Below, piece after piece: positions 24,632-34,383 of a stretch of 64,000 nucleotides of DNA (the first letter of the stretch is position 1; each line of letters opens with the position of its first letter). Origin of the DNA: Maribacter cobaltidurans (GTDB lineage Bacteria > Bacteroidota > Bacteroidia > Flavobacteriales > Flavobacteriaceae). A program made the position numbers and the translations under genes. The stretch spans positions 4,455,001 to 4,519,000 of the forward strand of contig NZ_CP022957.1 in assembly GCF_002269385.1 (NCBI RefSeq). The letters are read 5' to 3'. The notes below the pieces were generated by a model. That model saw only the letters and a list, made by a program, of their open reading frames with translations, was not told the origin of the DNA and did not search any database.

Positions 24632-26926
24632 TTATCTAAAAAGACCTTTTTTATTTGTATAATCCGTAAGCTCGTCCCTAAAGCCGTTAAACACCTCTTC
24701 CTTGTATTTTCCGCTTAAAAGCGAACTGAACGAATAAACACTTTTGCGTAAAATAGTCGCCTGTTGGGTATTGATTTTTTGTTGGGACTCAGCGTGTATT
24801 TTTTCCCGCAACCCGTTCTTCTTATGATATTCCAGTGCTTCACGATGTAAATTCGGTCGTACACCCTCATAGACCATCATGTAGGCTGCCCTGCCGTAAA
24901 CGCCTCTTTCGATAAGATACGAAACCCATAAATTTTTAAGATTCATTTGACCGTTTTCGTTTGATATGTTGACGGACTCCATTTGAGCAGTCAAGACAGC
25001 ATCCAAATCCGTGCTGGATTTTAGATATGCCTGGGTTTTCGTAGAAAGCGGTATATTGGTTTCATTTTTTGAATAAAGTGAGCGTAGGTAAATTTTCCCT
25101 ACTTTTTTCTCAAAATAAAACCCTTTGGCATTGAACAACCTAATATAATCGACGGGCGATTTTTCAAGAGGTAAGTTGAATTGTTCGGCCATTCTGAGAT
25201 ATGCCCTTAAACTGAGTGCTTCAAACTGTTTTTGGTATTCCGGGTTCATCGATTCATAAAGTTCGGGCAGCAATAAAGGAAGGAAGAAAGAAGTCGCGTT
25301 CAAATCCGATGGCTTACTTGATCCGGTTTCTGTGAGCGTTTCAAGAACTTTCACGTTTTGGTTGATACTACCCGTGGATATATAGGATGAGCCGACTTCT
25401 GGCATTTTGTAATCCTCAATAAGTAATTCAACGGAATGGGCTTTGGAATTACTAAAGAAAACTTTATCCCCGACATATTTGAGACCCAAACCCTGAAGTA
25501 GATTAAATGAGAGGCTTTTGGTAGCATCGAACACATTGGCTTCCAACACGTTTTTGAATAGTGAAACTCTGTCTTCCAAGGTTTTCATTTCCTTTCTTGA
25601 TTCGGTTTTGTGGAGTTCCCTACGTGTACCCTCAAATTCGGTTTTCAGAACTTTCAATAGGTTTTTATTCTTATCCTGGCTCATATAATGGTTTAGGAAA
25701 GAATAGCGTTCAGAGCCTGCGATATGAGGCAACAAATCCCTCAGATTTTTAGTTATTACAAACTCGGATAACGACCTATTACTTTTGTTGGCTTGTAAAT
25801 AGGCCTCGTAAAAAGCATTTTTTATGAGCTTTCGGGTTTCAAGTAAAAATTGCTTCCCGTTTTCGTCCAAACAGGTTGTACCGTTCACATCGTCCTCTAA
25901 TTGTGGGTGATGGATAAAATCCATTTGGGAGCTAATCTCGGAGGCTAAGAAGACATAACCTGATTTGTCATAAATGATTAGCTCGTTCAATTGCCTATTC
26001 TTTCCGTACGATAATTCGCAGTCTATGTTTTGATATGACTTCAGGACATCCGGTAGATCTTCCTGACGAATGCTTTTAAAAAGTTTTAAGGTGGTCATCC
26101 ATTGCTTTTCCAAGCGCTTTTTGTGCATCGCCAATAATTTCGATTTGGAATTCTTTTCAAAAATAGCCACAAGTTTCGGCCCGCTCAATTTCGGATGCAC
26201 GGTCGACCCGTTTATAAATTGCGTCTTATATTTTTTTTGGTTATCGATTCCGTAGGCTACCCCTACCCTTCCACTCTCATGGGTCATGGTATTTACGATG
26301 ATGTGGTAGGGTCTGGCCAACTGTTTTAGTTCGGCAAAACTGCGCACCTTGTGCTTTTGAAGGAGGCCGTTCATTACATCCTGTATATAGAACCTTGTGC
26401 CATTTGAATCATCGGGCTTGAACTGGAATTCCGGAAATCGGTATATCGGAAGTTCCCTGTGCTGTTTTTGTCGGGTTTGGGGCGATGGCGAAAGACCATA
26501 GCGTTTTTCAAGGTACGCTTGCGTTGCCATACTTCTCCGGTAACTATTGAACATAGAGATCAGGGAGGCAGATTCGGTAACTACCGTTGAAACAAGGTGT
26601 ATATGTTGATGTTTTGTATCCTCATGAAGAACTACACAAAAGGGTTGGTTTCCCAAGCCCATCTCTGCCATATAATCCTTTCCCAGTTGGTAAAAAGTGG
26701 CATCGTCTAGCCGTTCGCCATGGGGAAGGTTGATCGTGATATGTACATACCTGTTTTCGGTAGCATGGCGTTGGCCTTGAAAATGCAGTACGTTCGCGAA
26801 AAATTCAGGCGACAGCCCAAATTCCGAACAGGTGTTCGGATAGCCTAAAATGATGCTTCCTTCCTTACCGAATACATAGTTCAACACGCCATGTACAGTT
26901 TCACGAAACAATATCTTGGCTATCAT
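24632..26926 (-). CDS. Relaxase / mobilisation nuclease
   Basis: A 764-residue protein with a relaxase domain in the first ~180 residues. The metal-binding three-histidine motif is HEDTKHQHIH at 101-110 (H106, H108, H110), preceded by ENRYVHITINLPHGE with the conserved His62. Tyr60, or Tyr17 in the N-terminal LNYVFG, could be the nicking tyrosine. This is the MobA/VirD2-type (MOBP-like) relaxase found on Bacteroidetes elements. The remaining ~580 residues are helical and uncharacterised. It overlaps the MobC-like gene by 4 nt. It nicks oriT, covalently holds the 5' end and pilots the strand into the recipient. Confidence 0.85.
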   Translation of the reverse strand: MIAKILFRETVHGVLNYVFGKEGSIILGYPNTCSEFGLSPEFFANVLHFQGQRHATENRYVHITINLPHGERLDDATFYQLGKDYMAEMGLGNQPFCVVLHEDTKHQHIHLVSTVVTESASLISMFNSYRRSMATQAYLEKRYGLSPSPQTRQKQHRELPIYRFPEFQFKPDDSNGTRFYIQDVMNGLLQKHKVRSFAELKQLARPYHIIVNTMTHESGRVGVAYGIDNQKKYKTQFINGSTVHPKLSGPKLVAIFEKNSKSKLLAMHKKRLEKQWMTTLKLFKSIRQEDLPDVLKSYQNIDCELSYGKNRQLNELIIYDKSGYVFLASEISSQMDFIHHPQLEDDVNGTTCLDENGKQFLLETRKLIKNAFYEAYLQANKSNRSLSEFVITKNLRDLLPHIAGSERYSFLNHYMSQDKNKNLLKVLKTEFEGTRRELHKTESRKEMKTLEDRVSLFKNVLEANVFDATKSLSFNLLQGLGLKYVGDKVFFSNSKAHSVELLIEDYKMPEVGSSYISTGSINQNVKVLETLTETGSSKPSDLNATSFFLPLLLPELYESMNPEYQKQFEALSLRAYLRMAEQFNLPLEKSPVDYIRLFNAKGFYFEKKVGKIYLRSLYSKNETNIPLSTKTQAYLKSSTDLDAVLTAQMESVNISNENGQMNLKNLWVSYLIERGVYGRAAYMMVYEGVRPNLHREALEYHKKNGLREKIHAESQQKINTQQATILRKSVYSFSSLLSGKYKEEVFNGFRDELTDYTNKKGLFR

Positions 26927-27309
26927 TTATGCAGTTTTTCATTCAATAGCTCCATGATTTTCATCAACAATTCGTTCGCTCTTTCTACTTCGCTTTCCAA
27001 TTTGGCTGACGGACTTCTAAGGTTTTTAGCCCGTGCCACTGTCGTCAATTGGTTTATGTTAATACCTATTTTGTTGATTTGATAGATCAGGTTGGCCGAG
27101 AAATCAGGTAGCTTTTTTTCTTCTACCGCCTCTTTGTCCAATATCAGGCGTCTTAGAAATGGTGCAGCAATACCGCGCTTTTCAAAATCCAAATCATAGG
27201 ATGCCAAAATTTTCTTGACCATTCCTAGCTCCTTATCATTGAAGCGCAACATGATATCATGTTTCCTCTTGTTTTTGCCTAACGGTTTTCTACCTGTTTT
27301 TTGTGCCAT
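26923..27309 (-). CDS. mobC: MobC-like relaxosome accessory protein
   Basis: A 128-residue basic protein. The N-terminal part (residues 1-45, GRKPLGKNKRKHDIMLRF) looks like a ribbon-helix-helix DNA-binding arm. The core INKIGININQLTTVA near residues 75-89 is the hallmark of MobC/relaxosome proteins (IGxNINQL). It is translated just before the relaxase with a 4-nt overlap. It should bind oriT and help the relaxase melt or recognise it. The oriT is therefore expected directly upstream, in 27310-28123. Confidence 0.8.
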   Translation of the reverse strand: MAQKTGRKPLGKNKRKHDIMLRFNDKELGMVKKILASYDLDFEKRGIAAPFLRRLILDKEAVEEKKLPDFSANLIYQINKIGININQLTTVARAKNLRSPSAKLESEVERANELLMKIMELLNEKLHK

Positions 27310-28123
27310 TTCGGAGCCGATTTTACTCGCTTTTGCGTTTTTTCACTTCGTAAGAAGTAGTAGTTTTAAGTTACTTAAAACATATCTTGCAAAATTCTAT
27401 GAATTTTAATATAAGCTATTATTTTAGCTAAGTAATTGGTATTTCGACAAGTGTATCGAATCTTGGATAAAATACATCAATGCTAATTTTTAAGGAGTTG
27501 TTTGACATCTTCTAATTTTCTTTTCAAAGCGTAATCGGTCATTTAGTAGCACTTCCGCCGGCTGTTTTGGTATATATAAAATCCAAAAAAGTCTCAATCC
27601 GTAAATTGAGTGTCAAAAATAGTGATTGGCCAAAAAAGTGCATGGGACCTTTTCGTCCCATGGGCTTTTGCGTGGTTGCGAGGGTGCCAAGGGTGCCGAT
27701 AGGCTTCCTTGGCTTCCGCAGGAACTTTGGGAGAGCATTGATTAATCGATTTTTACCGTTCCATGGCGATAGTATCTTTTGACGTTTATCCGAAGTAAGG
27801 TCTATTTTATCTCTTCAAACAAATAGGCTACCCGCACTTAAAAAGTAGTATGGAATAGTCACGGTTTCCGATCTCGTTTTCTTCCCTTTCAGATAGAAAA
27901 GAATTTCCGTAACACCATATCGATTCAGTCCCTGTACCCATTTAAACCCTTATGGTCTTATATGGCCTTATGTTGGAAAATAATTCATAAATGCTTGTAT
28001 ATTAACATTTTATATCTCTATATTCATCATTAATTATATAACTATTTAGGTGTATAAATCATTGATTAGTGCATTGATCAATACGTCATTTAAATAATTA
28101 TCGAACGAACTAAATAATGAATT
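27310..28123. other. Non-coding region, probable oriT and divergent promoters
   Basis: An 814-base gap between the divergent mobC and parA genes, and the largest non-coding region here. Near mobC are AT-rich inverted repeats: gttttaag/cttaaaac at 27363-27381 and aaaattc/gaatttt at 27391-27407. Further right is a perfect hairpin catgggac/gtcccatg at 27641-27662 with a 6-nt loop. It is followed by paired 9-nt-spaced direct repeats, agggtgcc at 27681 and 27690, and ggcttcc at 27702 and 27711. This mix is what an oriT with protein-binding repeats usually shows. The last ~200 bases are strongly AT-rich, suiting a promoter for parA. I see no coding frame with support. Confidence 0.5.
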
Positions 28124-28804
28124 ATGGAAACAAAGATTATTAGTGTCGTCGGCGAAAAAGGAGGTATCGGAAAAACGACCTTGAACATCATTTTGGCCTC
28201 CGACCTTTTTTATGCCAAGGGCAAAAAAGTGGTACTATTGGATTTGGACGATCCCCAATATTCCATTTACAATAAAAGACAGCGCGAATTGGAATCGTTG
28301 GATGAAGAAGAAAGGCAATCCATAGAACTTTATCCGATAGAACCTGTGACGGTTGCTACCCTACAGGATACCATTGTCAAGCACTACGGGAGGGTGGATT
28401 ATATTATACTTGATCTTCCCGGAAGCTTGAACGTGGAAATGGTCAAAGGTCTTTTATATGTGGAGCATGTCTTTGTACCATTCGATCATGACGAACTGGA
28501 AATCGATAGCACTTCCCATTTTTATTTTACCCTGAAAAACAATTTCCTGGACAATGAGGAACGGATGTTAAAGAGTATCCACCTGTTCTTCAACAAATAC
28601 AAGTTGGTCAAGAAAAGCAAATTTGCGGTGCTGCGCCAACAATTCCTTGAAGCGGACATACCGATGATGGAAAGTGTAGTCAAGGACAAAACCATTTACA
28701 AGGAACGGTACCGAAATACCCTCTATCCCATTCCCCAACATAAGGAACTGGGCGAGAAGGATATCAAACATTTTTTTAAGGAAGTTGCCCAATTAACGCG
28801 TTAA
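28124..28804 (+). CDS. ParA-family ATPase (TraA position)
   Basis: A 226-residue MinD/ParA ATPase. The deviant Walker A KGGIGKTT is at residues 12-19, the Walker A' region is VVLLDLDDPQYS near 40, and YIILDLPG near 105 is the Walker B strand. It is the first gene of the tra operon, the position of traA in Bacteroides conjugative transposons. It may position the element or the transfer machinery at the cell pole or membrane. The next gene, 10 nt downstream, is probably its DNA-binding or adaptor partner. Confidence 0.85.
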   Translation: METKIISVVGEKGGIGKTTLNIILASDLFYAKGKKVVLLDLDDPQYSIYNKRQRELESLDEEERQSIELYPIEPVTVATLQDTIVKHYGRVDYIILDLPGSLNVEMVKGLLYVEHVFVPFDHDELEIDSTSHFYFTLKNNFLDNEERMLKSIHLFFNKYKLVKKSKFAVLRQQFLEADIPMMESVVKDKTIYKERYRNTLYPIPQHKELGEKDIKHFFKEVAQLTR

Positions 28805-28814
28805 AAGTGGAATC

Positions 28815-29279
28815 ATGAAAAAACAACGGAAAATTGATACGCTAGGACTTATTCAAAAAATGGCGGAGAAAAACAAGAAAACCGTGGATGTTCTGGAAGA
28901 GTTGAAAAACGAACGGGTGCCTAGCAAGTCTACGCTGGAGAACAAACAACATTCTGAGCGAAAATCCGTTAAGAAAAAGGACGAAACTACGGCTATTGGG
29001 AATTCGAAACCCCAAAAATGTGAAAATGCACCGGAAGGCAATGGATATGCTGTACAAAAGTTCGAACAGTTCCTAAAAGCGGAAAGCTTCAGGGACAGAA
29101 AGGAATCGTTCGTGCTCTCACTTAGTAGGGAGTGTATGGCCAAATATGAGAAATTGGCACAGGGAGCATCCTATAAATTAGAGATCAAAACCCATCGCAA
29201 TGATTTGATGCGAAAGGTTTTGGAAGATTTTATACAGCAAAAGTTCAGGAAACTGCTAAACCTTATCGAACAGGAATAA
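28815..29279 (+). CDS. TraB-position protein (DUF3408-like)
   Basis: A 154-residue, Lys/Glu-rich protein. The first ~85 residues look disordered. The C-terminal ~65 residues (FVLSLSRECMAKYEKLAQ, then HRNDLMRKVLEDFIQQK) resemble the DUF3408/ribbon-helix-helix-like end of TraB proteins that follow the ParA-type TraA in Bacteroides elements. Likely DNA-binding partner of the ATPase; not proven. Confidence 0.6.
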   Translation: MKKQRKIDTLGLIQKMAEKNKKTVDVLEELKNERVPSKSTLENKQHSERKSVKKKDETTAIGNSKPQKCENAPEGNGYAVQKFEQFLKAESFRDRKESFVLSLSRECMAKYEKLAQGASYKLEIKTHRNDLMRKVLEDFIQQKFRKLLNLIEQE

Positions 29280-29288
29280 TAAAGAAAA

Positions 29289-29639
29289 ATGAGTAGCTAT
29301 TGGTACATATTGATTGGTTTGGCCCTTATCTATTATGGCTACGTTTCGTGGGTGCTGCTCAAAAAGAAAAGAACTTCAAAGAAAAAAGATTCAGATAAAT
29401 TTGCTTATTTGCATATAAATAATAAATTTGTAAATAAATCAAATAATAAACAGACCGATTTAGGAGCTGTACTCGACCAGATAGACGAAGTGGAAGACAC
29501 TTCAAAGCTTCTGGAAGCTTTTAAAGAGGGTTCATTAGATGATGATTCAAATTCCTTAACTCGCAAAAAGCATGAAAAACTCAAAGTTATCCGCAACAAG
29601 GATACGGCGGAAGAAGACCCGCCGGATTCCGAAACCTGA
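29289..29639 (+). CDS. Small single-pass membrane protein of the tra operon
   Basis: A 116-residue protein with one N-terminal membrane segment (residues 4-24, YWYILIGLALIYYGYVSWVL) and a cytoplasmic, acidic, mainly disordered tail. It stands where TraC/TraD are encoded in Bacteroides elements. Its last 68 nt overlap the start of the TraE-like gene. Confidence 0.6.
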   Translation: MSSYWYILIGLALIYYGYVSWVLLKKKRTSKKKDSDKFAYLHINNKFVNKSNNKQTDLGAVLDQIDEVEDTSKLLEAFKEGSLDDDSNSLTRKKHEKLKVIRNKDTAEEDPPDSET

Positions 29640-29931
29640 ACTATTTCTCCTAGTTCTGATTCTAATCTGCATTCCTCTTTGCTCCTACGGGCAATTCGAA
29701 CAACTCTTACAGGAGGCACAGGATTTTAAGAACGATTCCAAGACCTTATCCCGTGAAATCGTCGACATTATCAAGATCATTGCCGGTGTCGCCATTGCCA
29801 TAACAGGGCTTGCCTATCTCTATATACGCGACCAGCAGACCGATCTTGCCAATAAGTTGGGTAAGGCCGTCATCGGTATCGCCATCTTTTTTGCCCTGAT
29901 CGCCATCGGCGAGGAAATTGCCAACATCTAA
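29572..29931 (+). CDS. traE: TraE-like membrane protein (DUF4134)
   Basis: A 119-residue protein with a basic N-terminus, a hydrophobic signal segment (FLLVLILICIPLCSYG, residues 25-40) and then two membrane helices (IIKIIAGVAIAITGLAYLYI and AVIGIAIFFALIAIGEEI). This is the DUF4134/TraE layout, comparable with VirB2/VirB3-type small channel components. Next to the DUF4133/TraF and VirB4 genes, the assignment is good. Confidence 0.8.
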   Translation: MKNSKLSATRIRRKKTRRIPKPELFLLVLILICIPLCSYGQFEQLLQEAQDFKNDSKTLSREIVDIIKIIAGVAIAITGLAYLYIRDQQTDLANKLGKAVIGIAIFFALIAIGEEIANI

Positions 29932-29943
29932 ATTTCCCGTCGC

Positions 29944-30267
29944 ATGAAGAATCAATATATCCCTATCCAAAAGGGGCTGCAAAAGGATGTCCTATATAAA
30001 GGACTCAAGGCTAAATACATTATGTATTGTCTGTATTTGGTACTGACAGCCATCATGCTCGGTCTGGTAATTTCCACCTTTATTCCGATGATCTGGGCCT
30101 TGCTATTGATGGCCATCGTCATCGCAATCGTCTTCCTTGTACTGTTGTTCTATTCCCGAACCTATGGCGCTAACGGCTTTGTCAAAAAACTGGCGGATTC
30201 CCAAAAGCCCGATACAATCAAAGTTTCCAATCCGTTTGAAAATCTGTTGCTATGGAAAAACAGGTAG
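29944..30267 (+). CDS. traF: TraF-like membrane protein (DUF4133)
   Basis: A 107-residue inner-membrane protein with two closely spaced hydrophobic helices (about residues 26-48 and 50-70) and the N-terminal IPIQKGLQKDVLYKGLK segment typical of DUF4133/TraF. It corresponds to VirB3. It overlaps the VirB4-like gene by 16 nt, matching the common VirB3-VirB4 coupling. Confidence 0.82.
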   Translation: MKNQYIPIQKGLQKDVLYKGLKAKYIMYCLYLVLTAIMLGLVISTFIPMIWALLLMAIVIAIVFLVLLFYSRTYGANGFVKKLADSQKPDTIKVSNPFENLLLWKNR

Positions 30268-32801
30268 CACTTTGGGATGCGTTCCCCATCTACGGTTATG
30301 AAAGGCAATCCTTGATCGCGAAAGAAAAGGGGTGTGTGACTATCCCTTTGCAATTGGAACTTCCCGAAGTATTCACATTGGATGCCTCGGAATATGGACT
30401 CCTTCAAGAACTGTTCTTTAATATTATCGCCGTCCTGGGGCCGAACCGGCTGCTCCACAGACAGGATTTTTTCCTTCAGGAAAATTATCGTCCGATCAAG
30501 GAACGTTTGCAAGGCGATTTTTTGGAACGGGCCAACGAGCACCATTTTGAAGACCGTCCTTATCAGGTAGGAACCCATTACCTGTATATCAGTATCGTGC
30601 CCAAAAATTATATCAAGTACAGTTCTAAACGGGCGAACGGTTTCTTGGACAAGAACAGGGATTTCTATCTAAACCATACGGTCCCCAAAGAATTCATTGA
30701 TACAAATGTATTGGCGGATTTCGAGAACCAGGTAGCGAGCGTCAACAACTTGATCAATTCGACCGGACTTATCAAATCCAACATATTGGAATACGACGAA
30801 CTGTTTTCAGAAAACGGACTGTACGCCAAATATTTCGGACTGTCCGAAAAAAACCAAAATTTGAAGGATATTGACTTTTGTGGTAATCGCGTCAACATTG
30901 GGAACAAACAGGGCCAATTTTTCACGCTCGAAAACCTAGACCAGTTTACCAAGGACCATATCGGCACCCACGAACTGTACGGCAAATTCACGACCCGGCA
31001 CAATCGCTTCCCCATCGGTAACCTTTTCTCTTTGGGCTTTAAGGTACCCCATGAACATATTATCAACCAATACATCTATATCCCGAATCAAGAAAAAGCC
31101 TTGGCCAGCCTTCGACGAAAAGCCAAGAGCTTTCAACGGTTCAGTTCGGGAAAGAAGGATGATAGTAACACCATTTTCGCCGATCAAATCTATGAGTACA
31201 CCAAAGAGGTTCTTGAAAACCACAAGGAAACGGTCTTTTATCATTTGAACGTATTTGGTTTTGATGAAGGAAAAGACCATCAAAGACAGATGGAAAATTC
31301 CGTTGGCTCGGCCTTCAAAAAATTGAGAATAAACGCAAAACAGAATACCATAGATCGAAAGAACTTGTTTTTTGCAGGGGTTCCGGGAAACAGCATAGGA
31401 ATCTCCTCGGATATGTACATGCCCATGCCAAGTGACATGGCCTCCTCCCTACTCTATTTTGAGGGTGGCTACAAGGATACTACGAATTCGGCTTATGGAA
31501 TGCGATTGGTGGATCGGATTTCAGGGCGACCCTTGTCGGTAAGTGTCTACCGGGAACCCGAAAAAAAGGATTGGATATTTAACCGTGGTATGCTTGTCGC
31601 CTCCGGATCGGGAGGTGGTAAGTCCTACTATGTCAATCACTATATTGCTTCCGAACTACGGCAGGGCGGCGAGGCCGTTATCATGGAGGATGGCAACTCC
31701 TACGACAAACTGACGAAGGTATTCGGTGGGGTCGTTCTACAACATGACGATGCTCGCCCGTTTACCTTCAACCCCTTTTTACTGGACAAACATGATTTTA
31801 TCCGATCTACCACCGAGAAACAGACCTTGGCGGAAAGTAAGTTGCTACATCTGGTATCCCTGCTAAAATTGATTACAGGGAGTACGGACAATGGCAATGA
31901 TCTTGAGGTTACGAATACCGTTCTTGAACTTTTGGTTTCAGGCTACTATAGTGCCATGTGGGAGAACGATGATTCAAATTTTAAGTTCGATACCTTTTTC
32001 GAATTCTGTAAGAAGCAGGTCTCGGCTTTGATAAAAGCCAAGAAAATTCCGAAGGAAAAGTTCGATCCCAATGTTTTTCTCTTCCTATTGGAAAAATACC
32101 GTTCCGATGGCCCCAGAGGGAATTTGTTGAACAAAGAGGATAATAGAATCACAGGGCTTAGCGACCAAAAGGTGGTGTACTTCAAGTTGGGTAAACTTAT
32201 AGACAACGAGCTGTTATTTCCCATTATCGCGCTGATGGTCATGGAAATTTTCAATAAGAAAATGCACGACCCCTCGAAACTGTCCATAAATAAAATCTTA
32301 GCGGTAGACGAGGCATGGAAGGCATTGGTCAGACCGGAACTGGCACATTATTTCAACAGCCAATCGAGAATGGCGCGAAAACTTGGTGGCCAACCCATTT
32401 TTATTTCACAGAAGGTGGATGACTTTACCTCCTCGGAGATTATCAAAAACGCCATTGTGGTCAATTCCCACATTAAGGTCTTTTTGGATATGCGGGATTT
32501 CGCTCAGTCTTTTGACCGAATCCAGTCCGTCATGGGTCTTGGAGAAAAACAGAAGCAACTCATCCTATCCATCAATAAAGACCTTCCGGAAGGCCGGAAG
32601 TTCCGTGAGGTAGCCTTTTGTTGGATGGACAGGGTAAAAGTATATGGCGTGGAAACCTCGGTGGAAGAAAAATGTATCTACGAGACCAATCCTACGGAAA
32701 GCTCAAGGATCAAAAAACTATACACTAACAATCATAATAATTGGGAGCTTACCGCAAAGGCCTACGCCTACGAAAATTCCCCTAAAAACAAAAACAAATG
32801 A
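30252..32801 (+). CDS. traG: TraG: VirB4-type conjugation ATPase
   Basis: An 849-residue ATPase of the Bacteroidetes TraG/VirB4 family. Walker A GSGGGKSYYVN is near 450-460 and Walker B KILAVDEAW near 683, followed by SQKVDDF and the arginine-finger-like region. The N-terminal ~400 residues form the VirB4 dimerisation part. It powers assembly of the type IV channel at the inner membrane. Full length, with 4-nt overlap to the following gene. Confidence 0.9.
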   Translation: MEKQVALWDAFPIYGYERQSLIAKEKGCVTIPLQLELPEVFTLDASEYGLLQELFFNIIAVLGPNRLLHRQDFFLQENYRPIKERLQGDFLERANEHHFEDRPYQVGTHYLYISIVPKNYIKYSSKRANGFLDKNRDFYLNHTVPKEFIDTNVLADFENQVASVNNLINSTGLIKSNILEYDELFSENGLYAKYFGLSEKNQNLKDIDFCGNRVNIGNKQGQFFTLENLDQFTKDHIGTHELYGKFTTRHNRFPIGNLFSLGFKVPHEHIINQYIYIPNQEKALASLRRKAKSFQRFSSGKKDDSNTIFADQIYEYTKEVLENHKETVFYHLNVFGFDEGKDHQRQMENSVGSAFKKLRINAKQNTIDRKNLFFAGVPGNSIGISSDMYMPMPSDMASSLLYFEGGYKDTTNSAYGMRLVDRISGRPLSVSVYREPEKKDWIFNRGMLVASGSGGGKSYYVNHYIASELRQGGEAVIMEDGNSYDKLTKVFGGVVLQHDDARPFTFNPFLLDKHDFIRSTTEKQTLAESKLLHLVSLLKLITGSTDNGNDLEVTNTVLELLVSGYYSAMWENDDSNFKFDTFFEFCKKQVSALIKAKKIPKEKFDPNVFLFLLEKYRSDGPRGNLLNKEDNRITGLSDQKVVYFKLGKLIDNELLFPIIALMVMEIFNKKMHDPSKLSINKILAVDEAWKALVRPELAHYFNSQSRMARKLGGQPIFISQKVDDFTSSEIIKNAIVVNSHIKVFLDMRDFAQSFDRIQSVMGLGEKQKQLILSINKDLPEGRKFREVAFCWMDRVKVYGVETSVEEKCIYETNPTESSRIKKLYTNNHNNWELTAKAYAYENSPKNKNK

Positions 32802-33415
32802 AAAGAAGACTATTTATCCTAGTAACGATTGTTCCGTTTATTATGGCGGCGCAAATACCCGTAACGGACGCCGCTACCAATGCCAGCGTTGGTATGGTCA
32901 ACAGCCAATTGATGAACATAAACATCCAATTAAAGGCTGTCAACAAGAACTTGGGGCGACTCATCAATCTGATGGAAAAGAACAACAACGAGACCTCAAA
33001 ATCGAGAAAAATTCTGAAGGAAGAACTCGATGCCAAGAAGTCTTCGCCCGATTATGTTATGAAATCGACGGATGTCAACATGACCATGGATTTAAAGGAT
33101 AAGATTCTTGAAGCTTACAGAAGTTCTAAAAATAGCATCCAAAAATGGAAACATCTAGAGCAGGATGAAATTCAGGAATTTGCAGGCTATACGGCCAATG
33201 CGATTCTAGAGGCCAAAAACCTGTTCAAACAATGTAATGGGATTATCAAAACCAAATCCATCATCCTTCCCGAAGAGCGCCTAAAAAAAGTCAGCGGCAT
33301 CAACTCGAAACTCGAACAGCTTCTGGACGGCTTGATCGCCTACAATAACAAACTCTCGCAAATCAACGCTTTTCGGGAGGCCAAGTTGTCCTTGATCAAT
33401 ATGAACAAAGAATAA
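32798..33415 (+). CDS. Secreted coiled-coil transfer protein (VirB5/TraI position)
   Basis: A 205-residue protein with an N-terminal signal peptide (RRLFILVTIVPFIMAAQ) and otherwise helical, coiled-coil sequence (NINIQLKAVNKNLGRLINLM). It is placed between the VirB4 and VirB6 homologues, where VirB5-like minor pilus proteins and Bacteroides TraI/TraH are encoded. I do not see the DUF4141 signature, so I call it by position only. Confidence 0.6.
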   Translation: MKRRLFILVTIVPFIMAAQIPVTDAATNASVGMVNSQLMNINIQLKAVNKNLGRLINLMEKNNNETSKSRKILKEELDAKKSSPDYVMKSTDVNMTMDLKDKILEAYRSSKNSIQKWKHLEQDEIQEFAGYTANAILEAKNLFKQCNGIIKTKSIILPEERLKKVSGINSKLEQLLDGLIAYNNKLSQINAFREAKLSLINMNKE

Positions 33416-33425
33416 GAACAGGAAT

Positions 33426-34337
33426 ATGCAGGTCACGGAAAAAGGAATACGCGAAACGGTCAACGATATGTTCGACCAGTACATTGCCGATGCGTTCGAG
33501 GCGACCGATGCGATTGTTGATATTGGGCAGCAGTTCGCCTTTATCGGTATCGCATTGCTCGCGCTTAGGGTCTTTGTGAACCCCCAAACAAGAGCAGTTT
33601 TTTTGGAATACCTGAAATGGGTTCCCTTGGCCGTTTTATTGCTCAATTACAAAGTAGTAACAATGACCATTCTTGATTTTTATCAGGGCATCGGCAACTC
33701 CTTTAAGAGCAATGATATTTCTTGGGACATATTGCAAATGAAGGTCTTGGTCGCACAAGTGAAGTCCTCTTCCGATTATGCCTGGTCTTGGGTACTTTTA
33801 AGTGCAGATCCTGAAGCATTTCAGGCGTTTGTTCTCAGTTCCATAACCTCCGTGGTCGTCATGGTCGCATCGGTCATATCGGCGGTCGTATTCATTGGTA
33901 TCAAAGCGATGTCAGTCATTTACCTCTTCGTTCTTATCATTTTCGGCCCTTTGAATATCGGGCTTTCGTTCATTCCCGTGTTCGGGGGAATGTGGAAGGC
34001 GTGGCTACAAAAGTTCATGAGCGTTTGTTTATGGATCCCCATGCTGTACCTCATTGACAATTTCATGTTGAACATTCTCGACAAGCTGATCGGTTCCATA
34101 CTTCAGGGCGGAGAAGCCGATTTGGGGTTGGTACTCACGAGCGGGCTTTTGATTTTCATGAACGTTTTTATGTATTTCAAGGCACCGGTACTCTCCAATT
34201 TCATTGTTCAGGGAATGAACGTAAGTGCAGGTCACTTAAAGGAGCGTACAAAACACTATACCAAAAAAGCAGCACAAACTACGGTCGATGCCAAGACGGG
34301 AGGGGCTACAAAGGGAGTAAGAACATTGATACAGTAA
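33426..34337 (+). CDS. traJ: TraJ: VirB6-like membrane protein
   Basis: A 303-residue polytopic inner-membrane protein. Hydrophobic helices occur around residues 36-56, 60-85, 138-160, 163-185 and 240-265, with PLNIGLSFIPVFGGMW and LQKFMSVCLWIP as loop segments typical of the TraJ/VirB6 family. It forms part of the inner-membrane conduit. It is flanked by the VirB5-position and VirB8-like genes in the standard order. Confidence 0.82.
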   Translation: MQVTEKGIRETVNDMFDQYIADAFEATDAIVDIGQQFAFIGIALLALRVFVNPQTRAVFLEYLKWVPLAVLLLNYKVVTMTILDFYQGIGNSFKSNDISWDILQMKVLVAQVKSSSDYAWSWVLLSADPEAFQAFVLSSITSVVVMVASVISAVVFIGIKAMSVIYLFVLIIFGPLNIGLSFIPVFGGMWKAWLQKFMSVCLWIPMLYLIDNFMLNILDKLIGSILQGGEADLGLVLTSGLLIFMNVFMYFKAPVLSNFIVQGMNVSAGHLKERTKHYTKKAAQTTVDAKTGGATKGVRTLIQ

Positions 34338-34383
34338 ACACCTTAACGATAAATATGGATTTTTAACGATTGCGCATAAACAG

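Noticed and set aside
27567..27782. A 71-codon frame across the hairpin and direct repeats in the mobC-parA gap.
   Set aside because: The peptide has atypical composition and the frame includes the inverted and direct repeats; an oriT or regulatory reading is more likely.
27310..28123. An origin of replication with iterons in the mobC-parA gap.
   Set aside because: No replication initiator gene is adjacent and the direct repeats are only pairs; an origin of transfer next to the relaxase genes fits better.
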